Assembly: GCA_002110485.1 (NCBI GenBank)
Contig: MOWL01000067.1
Location: 1,922,001 to 1,986,000, forward strand
Reading direction: 5' to 3'
Length of the DNA: 64,000 nucleotides
Source: Emergomyces orientalis
Taxonomy: Eukaryota > Ascomycota > Eurotiomycetes > Onygenales > Ajellomycetaceae
This document shows positions 22,123-33,349 of this stretch, in pieces (the first letter of the stretch is position 1; every line of letters starts with the position of its first letter). The translations under genes and the position numbers were made by a program. The notes beneath the pieces were generated by a model. That model saw only the letters and a program-made list of their open reading frames with translations. It did not search any database and was not told the origin of the DNA.

Positions 22123-22960
22123 TTATTTAGCACATCGCTTCTTCCCCAAGCGCGATGATCTCCTCGGATTCGCAGAAGGAGACCTTGCACGCTTTCTCGC
22201 CCTGTTTGCAAACCTGATGTTCAACTTCTCTTTGTACAGCTTCACTTGATCCGGAGCAACCCTCTCAGTGTCATCCACTGAGCGCCAAGTCGGCTCCCAC
22301 AGAAGGAGCTCGAGGCGTCCATCCTCGGCCTCGCGATGTAAAAGGATATCAGGGCTCGCGCTTTGATCAAAGGGGTGTGTCAGAGGACCGCCGCTGGTCG
22401 CATGGGTGTCCTTTGATTGACCATCACTAGAGGCAACATGTGCTAATTCGGTGGGGACGGTACGCGGTGCCGGCGATTCGACGGTTTCCTTATCGCTGCC
22501 GGCGCTACCAAAGCATCCAGTATTCGTCAAAATATGCCATTCGGACGGTATTTGGGCGGACTCATGCTCGCTTGCATTGATCGTCCCCGGTGATAGTGAC
22601 CGGACAGGTCCATTGTCACTCTGGCGCCCAGCATGGTCTCTAACAGATGACGCTTCTCGGTCTTCGCCAAGGGGCTGAGTGTCATTTTCTTGATCCGTAC
22701 TTTCCTCCAGATCGATCGGTTTATCCGCTGACGATCCAGGCTCACTGTCAATTGAGCGAGAAGGGCGTGAGCGTATGAATTGGGACAGGAGCTCATCCAC
22801 GGATGGAGGGCTCGATCCGCGCGAGCTCTGGGGGCAGTAGAAGCTCGCTGTCAAGGATTCTTCATAAAAACACTGATTAGACTTTGGATAACAGTCGAAT
22901 GCTGCTGTACCTACCTGGAATCTCGCGTGCCGCAGCTTGTTCCTGCAAAGAGGATGCCAT
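22123..22960 (-). CDS. Disordered basic protein with chromodomain-like tail motif
   Basis: Exons 22960-22915 and 22859-22123 are joined by a 55-nt intron (GTAGGT...TATGAAG) to give 260 aa. The protein is Ser/Pro/Asp/Glu-rich and mostly disordered. Near the C-terminus a LLLWEPTWRSVDD...KLYKEKL segment resembles the last strand and helix of chromodomains found in fungal mobile-element proteins (weak, by eye). A KRAR/RRSSRLGKKR tail looks like a nuclear signal. It is co-directional with the kinase-like gene 588 bp downstream, so the two may travel together. The short exon 1 encodes MASSLQEQAAAREIP and fits the phase exactly. Confidence 0.55.
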
Positions 22961-25022
22961 TATCCGTAGAGAATTGGGAGTTTCTGCTTGCAGTGACGGG
23001 ATATGAACTGCACCTGCTGCGGCCGTAGCGGTCTAATCACTTTTTGAAAATTCTCTTGGTCGGGGGAGTGGAGCTTTTTATGTTTATGATGACTACCGCG
23101 CGGGCGAACGAGAGGAGTCCTACGGGTGCCATTCTACCTGCTCGCTTCCATCACATTTTTCACCTATGCGCGGCCTCTCAACCAGCCTTCTTCCAGCTGG
23201 AGCGGCATCCAGTAGGAGACAGCTCGAGTCTACACCGCCTGGCGATGTATATGCCACCACTTTGTCCAAAGCCAATGAAATACAACTGGTTTTTTGTCAC
23301 CCTTTCACGACTGAAACCCAGCGTCTCTGTTCTGCGAACGCTCTCTAGCTAAAAAGGATTGAATTCAACACTCGCAGGGGGGCAAGCAAGAGGTTCGAAT
23401 AACAGGCTTGGCTGGTCACATTCCGCTTCAGTACGACGCCAACATGCTACTGTTGCAGAAATGGCACACCCAAATCCCACGGCTTGCAGTGACCCCTGCC
23501 TCCGAAAGCGACGAGCCGGCGGTGAGGCCAATGAACGCTGGTCCCCATCCCCTTCACCGCCAATTAACGACAATGTGGTTCAACTTCTGCCGGAAAATCG
23601 CCAAGTTCCGGCTCAGCCGTGTATGTAACAGATGACCGACGCTAAAGGTCCGTACTGCTTCCCTGTATCATCTTGCAGATCACAGCTTCGTGCAGGATCT
23701 TGATTGGTAATGAGCTCGCGCTCTTCGGGCGTACCGGTGATGTCTTGCACAGGTCGCATTTCCCCTGAGCTGAGCCTGTGACGCGTAATGTTCCGAGGCT
23801 CAGCAAGGCAGATCTCTTTCCTGCTATGCCGGAACCTTTTTTTTTTCTTCTTCTTCTTGCCATGAGGCTAATCTTGGCCAGGATGCGCCGCAGATTATCG
23901 TGATTTCGTATCAACCGAAGGACAAAATCGCTACTCCACTGGTTGCAGTCTCAGCTGCATATCTTCGTTGGGAGCCTGCTTGGTTCTACTTGGGGTGACC
24001 ACGAGACTACCCATCGTAATCGTAAATGCACATGTCTGACAATGATGAGATAGCGGGTTTCACTGAACCTTACAAGGGCTGCATCGAGACAGAGAGCATA
24101 GCAAGCGGTCTGACAGGTCAGACGCATGGAGCCTGAGCCAACAAATCATAGGCTCCAAAAGGCGAAAATGTGTGGTGCGAGTGACAAAAATGGGATCAAC
24201 AAGGGTAAGAAATACATTATTCAGCCGCAATTTCTAAACAAGCTAACTCATCCAGTGGGCATCCTAGTGCCTGCATCATTTAGGGTAAATGAACCTGTGA
24301 ACTGTGTAGTGTAGTGAAAGTGCGTCCAGGAAGAAGGGAAGTGGGACTGCATGATGGGGTCCAGAACCGTCTAACTGCGGCGTAGCTGGTCCGCGTGACA
24401 CAAGGGTAGGGGCTAGAAAAAAGGGAGCAAGGGAATGAGGCCACTATGACGAGAGTTGAATGAAAGACAAGGACGATGGAAGAAATGTATTCGAGCGGCA
24501 GGAGGAAGGGGTTTATATACTTGAGAAAAGCAGCATATTGCGCTAAACCCAATTGGGACGGAGCTAAACTCTACAGGGCAATTCCCCATGATACGGTATA
24601 CCTAGGTAGCTCTTGGCACCTCGGGACATGGGAGGAGTCACATGACCCAAACTCCTACATCATTTACCTTGGTCGGTCTTGTTGAAGTTACTATGTTATA
24701 CAGCAACACAAATGGTTGTCCAACACCTCTTTGCCCTTCACCTCATTTATCATTTTATATATCTCCCCTTCCTCTGGTATTTGTTCCAATCATTCATCTT
24801 CTCCATATTTATATCCCTCGCCGCCCCTCCGTAACTCCGCTACTACCACCCAACCCCTCATCTCTACCCCTCTGAACATCGTTCGCGGAACGCGGAGTTT
24901 AGACCGTCGAAGTCAACGGTCAACGAATATAGGATCACATATTCCCTAATCCAGCTGTTTAGACGCCTTTAAAGCCGTTCGAGTTGATTAAACTTGGAAT
25001 GGTTGTGTTAGGAGTGTGAACA
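22961..25022. other. Long spacer without a supported gene
   Basis: Several short overlapping frames (e.g. 23350-23640 on both strands) have no splice partners. A T/CTT-rich tract lies at 23837-23862. The last 300 bp are pyrimidine-rich, as expected for the 5' UTR and promoter of the RING gene. Confidence 0.4.
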
Positions 25023-26518
25023 ATGGAGGATGATTTACTCGAACCTGATTCGTTCGTGGACCTTCGAGCCCTCGAATACGTTTCCCCCTACGATGGGCAT
25101 CTTATGTGCCCAATCTGCCACTGCCCCTTTATACGACCAATTCGATTGAAATGCGATCATATATTTTGTCAGAAATGCCTCAATTCCTGCATCACTTCGT
25201 CTCCCACACACACGCCATTCACGCCGCCTTCCGACAACTTCGCTTGCCCGTCTTGTCGAACGCCAACGATGGCCACTTTCATGAAAGTTCCTCGTATAAT
25301 AATTAGCATGTGCGATGATTTGTGTGTGAAGTGCCCGTTTGCCGGTCAAGGATGCAAGGAGATAATCCAACGGGGACATGTACAAGCTCATGTGGATAAA
25401 TACTGCGATTACCGGTTATTGCGTTGCCCTGATGCAACCTGCAATTACATGACAAGGAAGAAAGATCTGGATCCTGACCGGCGATGTTTGCATGAGCTAC
25501 GTAATTGCGACAGCTGTGAGGAATCTGTAATGGAGCGGGATTTCGAGGTGGGTGTTTTTCAAGACGAATTATGGCATTTTGCGTATGGCTTTCAAACTAA
25601 CATTTTTAAATTTGATAGGTTCACACTAAAGAATTGTGTTCAAGTTTGAAGACTGAATGTACAGATTGTCACACGACTATACGTCGAAGTGAATTGGCAA
25701 ACCATTTGGAGACTTGTTGCGCAGTCGAGAGAACGTGTTGTGCGGCTAAATTCGGATGCCCTGCAAAGCTCAAAATGGCAGAGCTTACGCAACACGAGCA
25801 GTCATGCCCTTTGGTGAAACTGGGGCCATACCTGGAAACACAAGCTTCTCAAATAAAATCGATGGAATCAACAATAAAACAGTTGCGGCAAAGGAACGAG
25901 ATTCTTGAAGACGGTATTGCAAATATCCGTTCAACCATGGCGCAGATTTCACCTTTGCAAGCCAACCATCACACAGAAATGTTGCCAATAGTCAGAAGTG
26001 ACTCTCCGGCATTTTTATCATTAGAACCTCTAAACGTTTCCTCTCCTGAAACCTCAAATAACCCCGCAAATGACCCAACGAATAATGTTACACCTTCCTT
26101 TCAAGAATCCGTTCCCAACCCACCGCCTTCAAACACCACCACCTACCTGCTTTCCATCCACGAGTCTTTAAGAGATGAAGTAACCCAACTGTCGAATGCG
26201 ATATCCGATATTGATGCACGTGTTAATATGTCTATAATGAACGAGAGCATTCGGCTCAGAGATGAAATGGCCCATATAAGCGCCGGTGTCAACACTATTC
26301 GGATGCAGGTCCACTGGCTTATGAACCCACGGTTGCACCAAAATCAAAGATCTGTTAATGCCCCCGCTACTGCAACACCTTCTGCTAGTGATAACTCCCG
26401 AAATATGGGTGGGGTTGCTCCCGTTGCAGGCCAGAGTGGCAACCCGTCCAGCCCTCCCCCTCCAATTCAAAGAGGCAGACGGCTCAGTGATGGTAGCCGT
26501 GAAGGAACGAAATTGTGA
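25023..26518 (+). CDS. RING-finger/TRAF-type zinc-finger protein
   Basis: Exons 25023-25547 and 25619-26518 are joined by a 71-nt intron (GTGGGT...TTGATAG); the product is 474 aa. Residues about 29-82 form a C3HC4 RING (CPICHCPF...CDHIFCQKCL...CPSCRTP), the E2-binding module of ubiquitin ligases. Residues about 100-235 hold two or more TRAF-type zinc-finger repeats (CPFAGQGCKE...H...C; CTDCHTTIRRSEL...H...C; KFGCPAKLKM...H...C). A coiled coil follows (about 245-285) and a long Ser/Pro/Asn-rich tail with a second helix (about 345-395). No MATH domain is visible, as in most fungal RING-TRAF proteins. It is probably a cytosolic E3 ligase; its substrate is unknown. Confidence 0.8.
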
Positions 26519-28023
26519 TGGTCATACGGACTATACGATATTTTAACATTAAGGATCACTTGGCTGCTCCTTGGTTCATGACGAAGTATTTTCCTTTTTT
26601 CCCCTTATTGTCGGAATGCATATCTGTGGAGTTATATCATAATGTTATTGGTCATGGACAAGAGGTGCCGAGGATCGGTATGTTTTTATTCTTTCTTGGT
26701 TTTCGTTCACGTCGTCGTGTAACTCGACGACTTTAGTATGGATCTCGAACATTTCCGAAACAACTTCGAAAATACAGTCGAGTGTTTCCGTGCAACCTGC
26801 TATTGGTGATTTTTTTCCCCCCGTCAATTACCTAGAGGACAGATATTTGCTCCGGTTTGTATGTCAGGTTTTATTTTATAAGCTGAAAATTTATTCATTT
26901 TCTCCAAACCATCATGGGCATCTTTTCAAAAATTCTCATGAGCGTGGCTCGTAACTTTGCGTTCAATAACATGATCCAGAAAAAGCACAATTTTTGAGAA
27001 GTTGATATTTTCAAACGGAGCTTAGCCTCTTTTAAATATGACTATTTACGTAATTTCCACCTGTATGAAGACTTAGTGATTGCTGCCCCTACATGTAAGG
27101 GTGTCTGTCGGTTCTTCAGTGGAAAAGTTTCAGGGCCATGGGGCGAGTGACATTCTCGAACAAGTACTAGGACGCCGAGTCAGCATAATTAGTTTCCTCC
27201 GAACGAGATACAGATTGATATCAACTCCATGTTTTCATTGTCAGTTGTGTATCCCCTCCAGAACTCATGTTGGTGGGCTGTTCCACTCTTCCAGCCAAAT
27301 AAAAGTTGAGCTAAGCTTTTTAGCGGTAAATGTCCTCCTGCCCTGGGTTCCTCAGGCCCCTTGTTTAACCGACAACAGTTAAAACGATATCAATCGCTCA
27401 CAGCGGAAAATTCGACCAACAACTTGGGGAAATAGCGTCACTTGTGAAATACTAGTACGGTCGCAAATTTTCTGCTCAGCAAGAATTTCCATCATGAAAT
27501 AATGACTACATGTTTTTCAGCGTGCTTTACTCATATGACTTGTCAATCTATGGACAGAAAAATATCACTGATTAAAACTCAAGCTACTGGACGCCTTGTT
27601 CCCGCAAAGAGATAAGGTGCATGTCCAGGTTAATAGTGGAGAACGTGAAGTGCCCCAAAAGAGGGACACTGCAGAAGCGGGAGAGCCATAAACGAGCCCT
27701 ACGGGCATAATCTGCTCGTCTTAATAATCACCAAGAGAAATGGCGAATTCTTGCACTTGAAACCAGTTATGTTCTTGATGGTTTAAGTGAGCTCAACGAC
27801 AAGTCCATTTTTTTGCTTCTAATTTCATGGCTAGTTACGTGTGTTTCAAAAGATGTTTGCTTCACTAGCTCTAATTGAAATCTAACATCCGCAAGCCCAC
27901 CTCCCAATCCCCAGCCCAATATCCAGTCCCATATCGATCAACCCATCGAAGAATCCTCGCTTCATACATTGGGCGGCTTGGCGATCTTGAGCACTTATTG
28001 GCTCTTCTTTCGGAAGGCGATTT
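26519..28023. other. Spacer without a supported gene
   Basis: AT-rich stretches and scattered short frames. I looked for splice-linked exons on both strands and found none convincing. Confidence 0.4.
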
Positions 28024-28535
28024 CTAGGCGGGAGCCTGGCACCTCACGCTTCGTGTTCTACGGCCAGCTCCGCTCGAAAGGAGGTCTGGGTGGGTATTGG
28101 AAACGACTCTGATAGAAGAACCCTGCGAGCAATCTGCACTCCTATACCCACTTAGCTAAAAGTGCAAAGGATTTTTGGATTTGAAATGGGAACTTACTGA
28201 TACAGTGTGCAAGCATATGGGCCCGTCATGTCTATGCTTCCCAGATGATTTTGACTGATAGTATCGCATTAATAATATCCATTCAACCAGGGAAATGAGC
28301 ATGGGATGAACATACAGCGGGCGATTTAAAAGTTCGCAGGATCCATCGGCTTCAATATCCATCGGCGGGCCGTTGAAATCGGGGTATCGAAAAAGGGTTA
28401 TCTGTGCTGTTCATTAGATGTATATTTAGAAAAAACGGTAAAAAAAATGGTGGTTACTGGGGAATCCTGTGCAGTGGCAAAACCGAAGAGGGAAGCCAGG
28501 GAGGAGACTATGGCTAAGGTGGCTGAGATATGCAT
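28024..28535 (-). CDS. Small secreted protein, beta/gamma-crystallin-like
   Basis: Four short exons (28535-28458, 28401-28316, 28254-28198, 28150-28024) join in phase to 115 aa. The introns are GTAACC...CACAG, GTATGT...CTATCAG and GTAAGT...GCTAAG. Exon 1 encodes a textbook signal peptide: MHI start, a hydrophobic core and an ATAQDSP cleavage region near residue 23. The mature part of about 92 residues has four cysteines (GSC, YACTLY, ADCSQ, SVRC), enough for two disulfides. Its pattern, ITLFRYPDFNG...C...GSIDMTG...CTLY, recalls the Greek-key repeat of beta/gamma-crystallin-like fungal secreted proteins (inference by eye). The last acceptor (AAG) is the weakest site; the more usual TTTAG five bases before it would give an immediate stop. 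It is divergent from the RING gene and tail-to-head with het-C. Likely extracellular or wall-associated; function unknown. Confidence 0.62.
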
Positions 28536-29525
28536 TTTTCAATCCTTTGGTTGTCCGACTTGGTTAGGAAATGGAAGATAAGAACTTATTCACCACGGGG
28601 TAATAATTTTCAAGATGATAACAAAAGTGATATCGAGAAGGGAAAGACACATGTTTAAATACGTTTTAGATATGCTTTAAAAAATGTGTTTTTGAAATGC
28701 CTCATTGCATGAGGACGATAGAATTCAATGAGAAAGGTTTAATATTGGGCATTGAAATTTGGACCGCAGATGGATGTCTGCATCGATCATAGGATCGACG
28801 CTTATAGTTTGCTATTAGCAAATGTCTGAGCAGCTCCGGGATCGTGGGAACTCAAGCGGTGCCTCCTCAAATTTGAGATTGATCTTAGGGTTATTTTAGG
28901 ATGCTACAACGAAACGTGCAAGTACCAGTATGGTCAGAGAGCATGCTCCCTTTGGCATGACCAAAGAAACCAAAGAACTGGCTGTTCTGTTGAGAGGATG
29001 ATAAATGGGATGTGTGCTGTGTATATGGAGGTTCGAGAAGTGGCTGGCTAGTTGGTATGCACGGTTAGCAGAAGCCTGGTTCTGGATCAGCGAGGCTAGT
29101 AGTAAATGGCAAAGCTGAAAAATGGCGACCCTTCTACTACCAAAGCTCTCTAGTTAAGCTTCGGAGTTTCGGGATGGCTGGCTTCCAAGCTGTACGACTA
29201 AAGAACAGGAACTGCACGCGCTTTGCATTGGTCTCAGCAAATCCATATTTGCAGATTATCCGATGGGTAAAATTTTCATTTAATCTCTAAGTACATTTAA
29301 CGATTTGGCGATCAGAACAAGCGTCTGTCATGTTGCGAGGAATTCATATTGTGTACCTCGCATATCAACTGTTTTGAACCGAATGTGAGCAAGAACGATC
29401 AAGAGCCAATTTATCCACGCTGTCAAAAAAAAAAAAAAAAAAAAAAGAAAGCTAACGTACCAGGAAATCAATACATCCTTTCTTTTATGTTTTCCCTCCC
29501 GTACCAGTAGTCAGCCAGCCAGTCT
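28536..29525. other. Spacer with a 22-base poly-A run
   Basis: It holds the promoter of the small secreted gene and the 3' flank of het-C. A pure A-run lies at about 29427-29448. No gene seen. Confidence 0.45.
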
Positions 29526-32500
29526 CTAGTATCGTCGTGAACCGTCATAGCCGCCTGGTGGTGCCTGGTAATAGTCGTAAGTATGAGCACCCTGCGTGGG
29601 AGGTTGGTACTCGCTGGTGTTGATATGTTGATGATAACTTTCATACCCCGCTGGTGGAGGCATCGTGTACCCAGAATCATCATACGGCGCCTGCTGCTGC
29701 TGATAAGTATTTGGCTGGTCCTGGTATGCTGGATATGATTGAGGCTGGCCAGAATAGCTAGATCCGGTTTTTTCAGTGGGGAGAGCCCTGCTATGGCTAT
29801 TAGCGTTGCCATCACCTGGTTCGTCTGGCAATTCACGCTTTGAGCCACCTCCGCCCAGGAATCCTGTGAGTTTATTCAACTTATTGAGGTTGGATATTCC
29901 GGGAATGGGAAGGTTAGAAAGTTGATCCCACGTGGTTGAAGAGGAGGAGGACGGTGGGTGGGACGGCTGCGACTGATGGTGGGCGGCACCGCCAGAACCT
30001 CCAAAATGGGGCATTCCAGGGATGTGGGGAAGATTCGAAAGGTTGGGCATGCTGGGAAACCCACCATGAGGATGGCCACCTGCATGGCCTTGGGGTTGGG
30101 GCTGGGTTTGAGTATGGCCGTAATAACCGTGAGCGTGATTACCTTGGCTATGGTCGTGGCCATGGGAGGGAGGATGTCCGTATGATTGATGTTGGCTTGG
30201 TGGAGCATATCCATAGGTCTGCTGCTGGCTAGGAGGGGCATGTGCATGGCTAGTGCCGTGAGCGTGAGCGTGAGGATCGCCACCAATATGATTCTTCCCC
30301 GCCCTAACACTCTCTGCGCTAAGGATGTCGTTGAAATTGACTCCCTTACGCGACTGTGCGTGAGCCCAACGTTCGACTTCTGTGAACATTTCTCGGTGTG
30401 CTTCGTTGTCAGACCGGCGGAACGCTGGATGGTGAAGAACAGAAACGCAGTCGTCCAAGACCTGATCAACAGGGACATCAACATGTTGGAATGCATATAA
30501 AACACGAGGGACGACGAATTTCACAACTGCTGAAGCTACTCGCCCGGCCGGATCGTTGAGGATATTGCTGAAGTGGTCTTTGGAGAGAAAGGAGTGGGTT
30601 GGATCTGTGCAAGCTGGGTTCGTCCAGGGTTCGAATTGAGTGCGAGCTTCCGCGGCTGTCAATTCAGCCGAACCTAGCTGTAGTTTTGATGACGCTATCT
30701 TTATCACAGGTCGGATAAAAGGGGCCAAGAGAGAGAAGATAAATATTGAGAGAGTTTCACTGATTTTATCCATTAATGAAGCAAGGCCGGGGATTTTCTC
30801 GAATGCGGAGGATAGTTTTTTGACCACCCTGTCCCTGAATTCCAAAATCGGATAAATTTGGGAAATGGTTTCCTGAGGGTTAATATCTGTGGGTGCGGAA
30901 GCCCGTGATTGGTCATACCCGGTGGGCTGGTTATACCCTTGATTACCCGGGGTATCAAATTGATTTCTTGATGCTCCGTAATCATCCAGGCCACGCTGTT
31001 GGTTTGCCTGAGCCTGAGCCTCTGATTTGCGCTTCAGCGCTTCGGCTTCTTCAATTAATCCCTTCATTCCAGGAACTTTGGACAGCAATCCAGTGAGGGC
31101 ACTCAAGGCTCCAGAAGAGCCAGAGCCTGTTTGAGCACTACCAAGTGTATTGTCCATTTCATTGATTTCACTCTGAGTAAAATGATCCGAAGCTTCTCCC
31201 AGCAAACTGTGAAAGAAATCTGTCATGCCAAATGTGCCAGTGACAATGGGAAAAACGTGTTTTCCTCGAATGTTCATCTGGGTCCCCATGCCGACGTGAG
31301 GGAAAACATTATGATAGTTCATTTCCCGTAATACCAATTCACAGTAATTACTGTGAGCCGAGAAGTCTTCCAGAGTATGGCAAGCTGTCCATACAAGTTA
31401 GCTTATTGCGGTAATCACGCGATCCAAGAAGAACACTTTGATCGCTGAATCAATGCATCGAAAGATATGTGAAAAGACGAGTACATAAATATTACCTTGG
31501 CCGAGGCACCTGAGAGCCTCACACAAATGCTCTTCGCGACCTTTCTCATGGTGCCCACCACCTAGGTAGAGCCTTCCAAAATGTATACTTCGCGCAATAC
31601 TATATCTCACGAAGCCTGCGCTGGTTGCCCAATCGCCGCGTTCATTGGCAATGTAGTTCTTCATACCGGTCTCTGGGTCGATTTCAAGTTCGATAGGTCG
31701 AATCGGCCCTCGAAGTCGTGGGTCACTACGGGAGGGTGTCAATAGGTGATTTGAATTACACAAGGCGTGTATACATGTATGTATATTTGGTAAGGTGGGG
31801 AAAACATACTACTGCCTGGCATCTTTGTCATCGGAATAACCCTTTGGATTGCTATATGGAATAAAATGGTTAGGAATATCTATATATATTTTTGTGGAAG
31901 AGGGTAGCGTAAAATACCACCATCAGGGATATCAGGCTTTTAATCCGGAGTTCGAAGCAATCCGCATGATGCCATCATCGCCACATATTATATCGGGTGT
32001 GGGAGGGGGGAAGACAAACTCAATATGTTCCTCCGGCCTGTATACTCCAAGTCTCTCAGCCGTGACCTCGAACTCAGCAGTTGCGTATCCGAAAGCCATG
32101 AAACTAAGAATCCAGACCAAGGTCCGGATAGTTTCTGCTTGGATTTTTGACACGGTCCCCACGTCCACGGCTTGCGAGTAGTCTCTCAACCTATTGTACC
32201 ATAAATTAGCTTAATCATACACGCCTGCCGTTGAAAATTAAAACGCATTGATCATAGATTGGGACAGGGGAAACAAAGTCAAAACGGTACCAATTTCCAA
32301 AATATAATCGCTTCATCATGATGCTTGTCCATTTGTGCCCCTTGATGAACCCTAGGGCCTTCACGGTGTCCTCGATATCTCCATGGCGCCAATTTCTGCC
32401 TTCGACCACAGATATAGAAGCGATGTCTAAGAGAATAATTCAAAACAGTAAGTATTTGTGATATTGGGATTTTGTCACTGTCGACTCGGCTTTGGCGTCA

Positions 32501-32623
32501 TTGGTCGCGCAAAAATACAACGGGTAGAAACATACTTCCAGCTCCGAAGGCGTGCGCTTGCGAGGGAAGCAGGACGAGCAGAACCGCCAGAATGAGAATT
32601 GTTGACTTCGCGCCAAAGCCCAT
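29526..32623 (-). CDS. het-C: HET-C heterokaryon-incompatibility protein
   Basis: Six exons (32623-32536, 32426-32291, 32190-32020, 31851-31810, 31725-31496, 31384-29526) join in phase to 841 aa. Exon 1 encodes a signal peptide ending SQAHAFGAG. The conserved HET-C blocks follow in order: EGRNWRHGDIEDT, FGNWLRDYSQAVDVGTV, FEVTAERLGVYRPEEHI, DPRLRGPI...DPETGMKNYIANE, TSAGFVRY, LEDFSAHSNY, FPHVG and PIVTGTFGMTDFFHS. These identify Pfam Het-C, a secretory-pathway protein whose allelic forms trigger vegetative incompatibility in some ascomycetes. The C-terminal third is rich in Gly, His, Gln and Pro, as in known family members (glycine-rich tail). The family is usually 700-900 aa, so it looks complete. 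A copia element lies about 520 bp upstream on the same strand. Whether this locus controls allorecognition here cannot be told from sequence alone. Confidence 0.93.
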
Positions 32624-33145
32624 GTTGAAAATGTGATTAAAACCCAGCTGTCGACGTCAAGTACGGAAATACACCTGATTCTCGTGAAAAAGTGGCGGTT
32701 GCGTAGATATTTGGTTCTCCAGTCTTTGGGGAGTGAGTGTTGCAGAAAGTTGGAAGTTGGAAAGGCGATAAAAAGCGATTTAAAGTCTCCAATTTTGCAG
32801 TTGTTTGAATTGTTAAGATCCTGTGAAAGCGAGTGGAATGGCGTCACAGAACCGGCTGCATGAAAAATATTTACCAAGCCATTTGAACGACCATGACCGA
32901 ACCCCGCCATGAGATAACCCAGTGGAAGGAGAAGGGCGTTGCCGGAGCTGGCGATCCCTGCTGCTGCTGCTGGCTAGATCAAAGCCCTTTCAGCTCTGGT
33001 GGTCCTGAAACCCGGGCGATCCTCGAATCATAAGGCTGATTCTGATTCTCGGCAACAAGCCCAACCAGATCGCTTTTACTTTTTAGCCAGCAGTTAGCGC
33101 ACGACAGGCTGAAGCCAATTCCACGTGAGAGATAGGTTAGCTATT
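32624..33145. promoter_or_regulatory. het-C promoter region, bounded by a retrotransposon
   Basis: About 520 bp separate the het-C start from the 3' LTR of the copia element. No gene is seen. The LTR end nearest het-C is oriented so that element transcription points toward het-C. Confidence 0.5.
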
Positions 33146-33249
33146 TCATAGATAATGTGCATTATATCCTAACTAAACTAACTAGTGAACACGCTGGCAA
33201 CTATATAATGGGGGACACGTGACTATGGTAGCCCTAGTATCATCCAACA
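33146..33249 (-). repeat. 3' LTR of the copia element
   Basis: 104 bp; identical to 38050-38153. In element sense it starts TGTTGGATGATAC and contains a TATATAG box-like word and a CACGTG. The adjoining CCCCCCC on the plus strand (33250-33256) is the polypurine tract in element sense. Confidence 0.93.
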
Positions 33250-33349
33250 CCCCCCCATGCTAGGCCGCCCCAGAGCACGGCGGCACACCTAGTAGCTGCC
33301 CTCAAATCAATCAAAAAACACACTAAATACACATAACTTTTAGATAGAA

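Noticed and set aside
23350..23640. Overlapping frames on both strands
   Set aside because: All readings are similar in length with no splice partner; looks like chance in GC-balanced DNA.
25035..25391. 118-codon minus frame opposite the RING exon
   Set aside because: Antisense of a strongly supported RING/TRAF coding exon.
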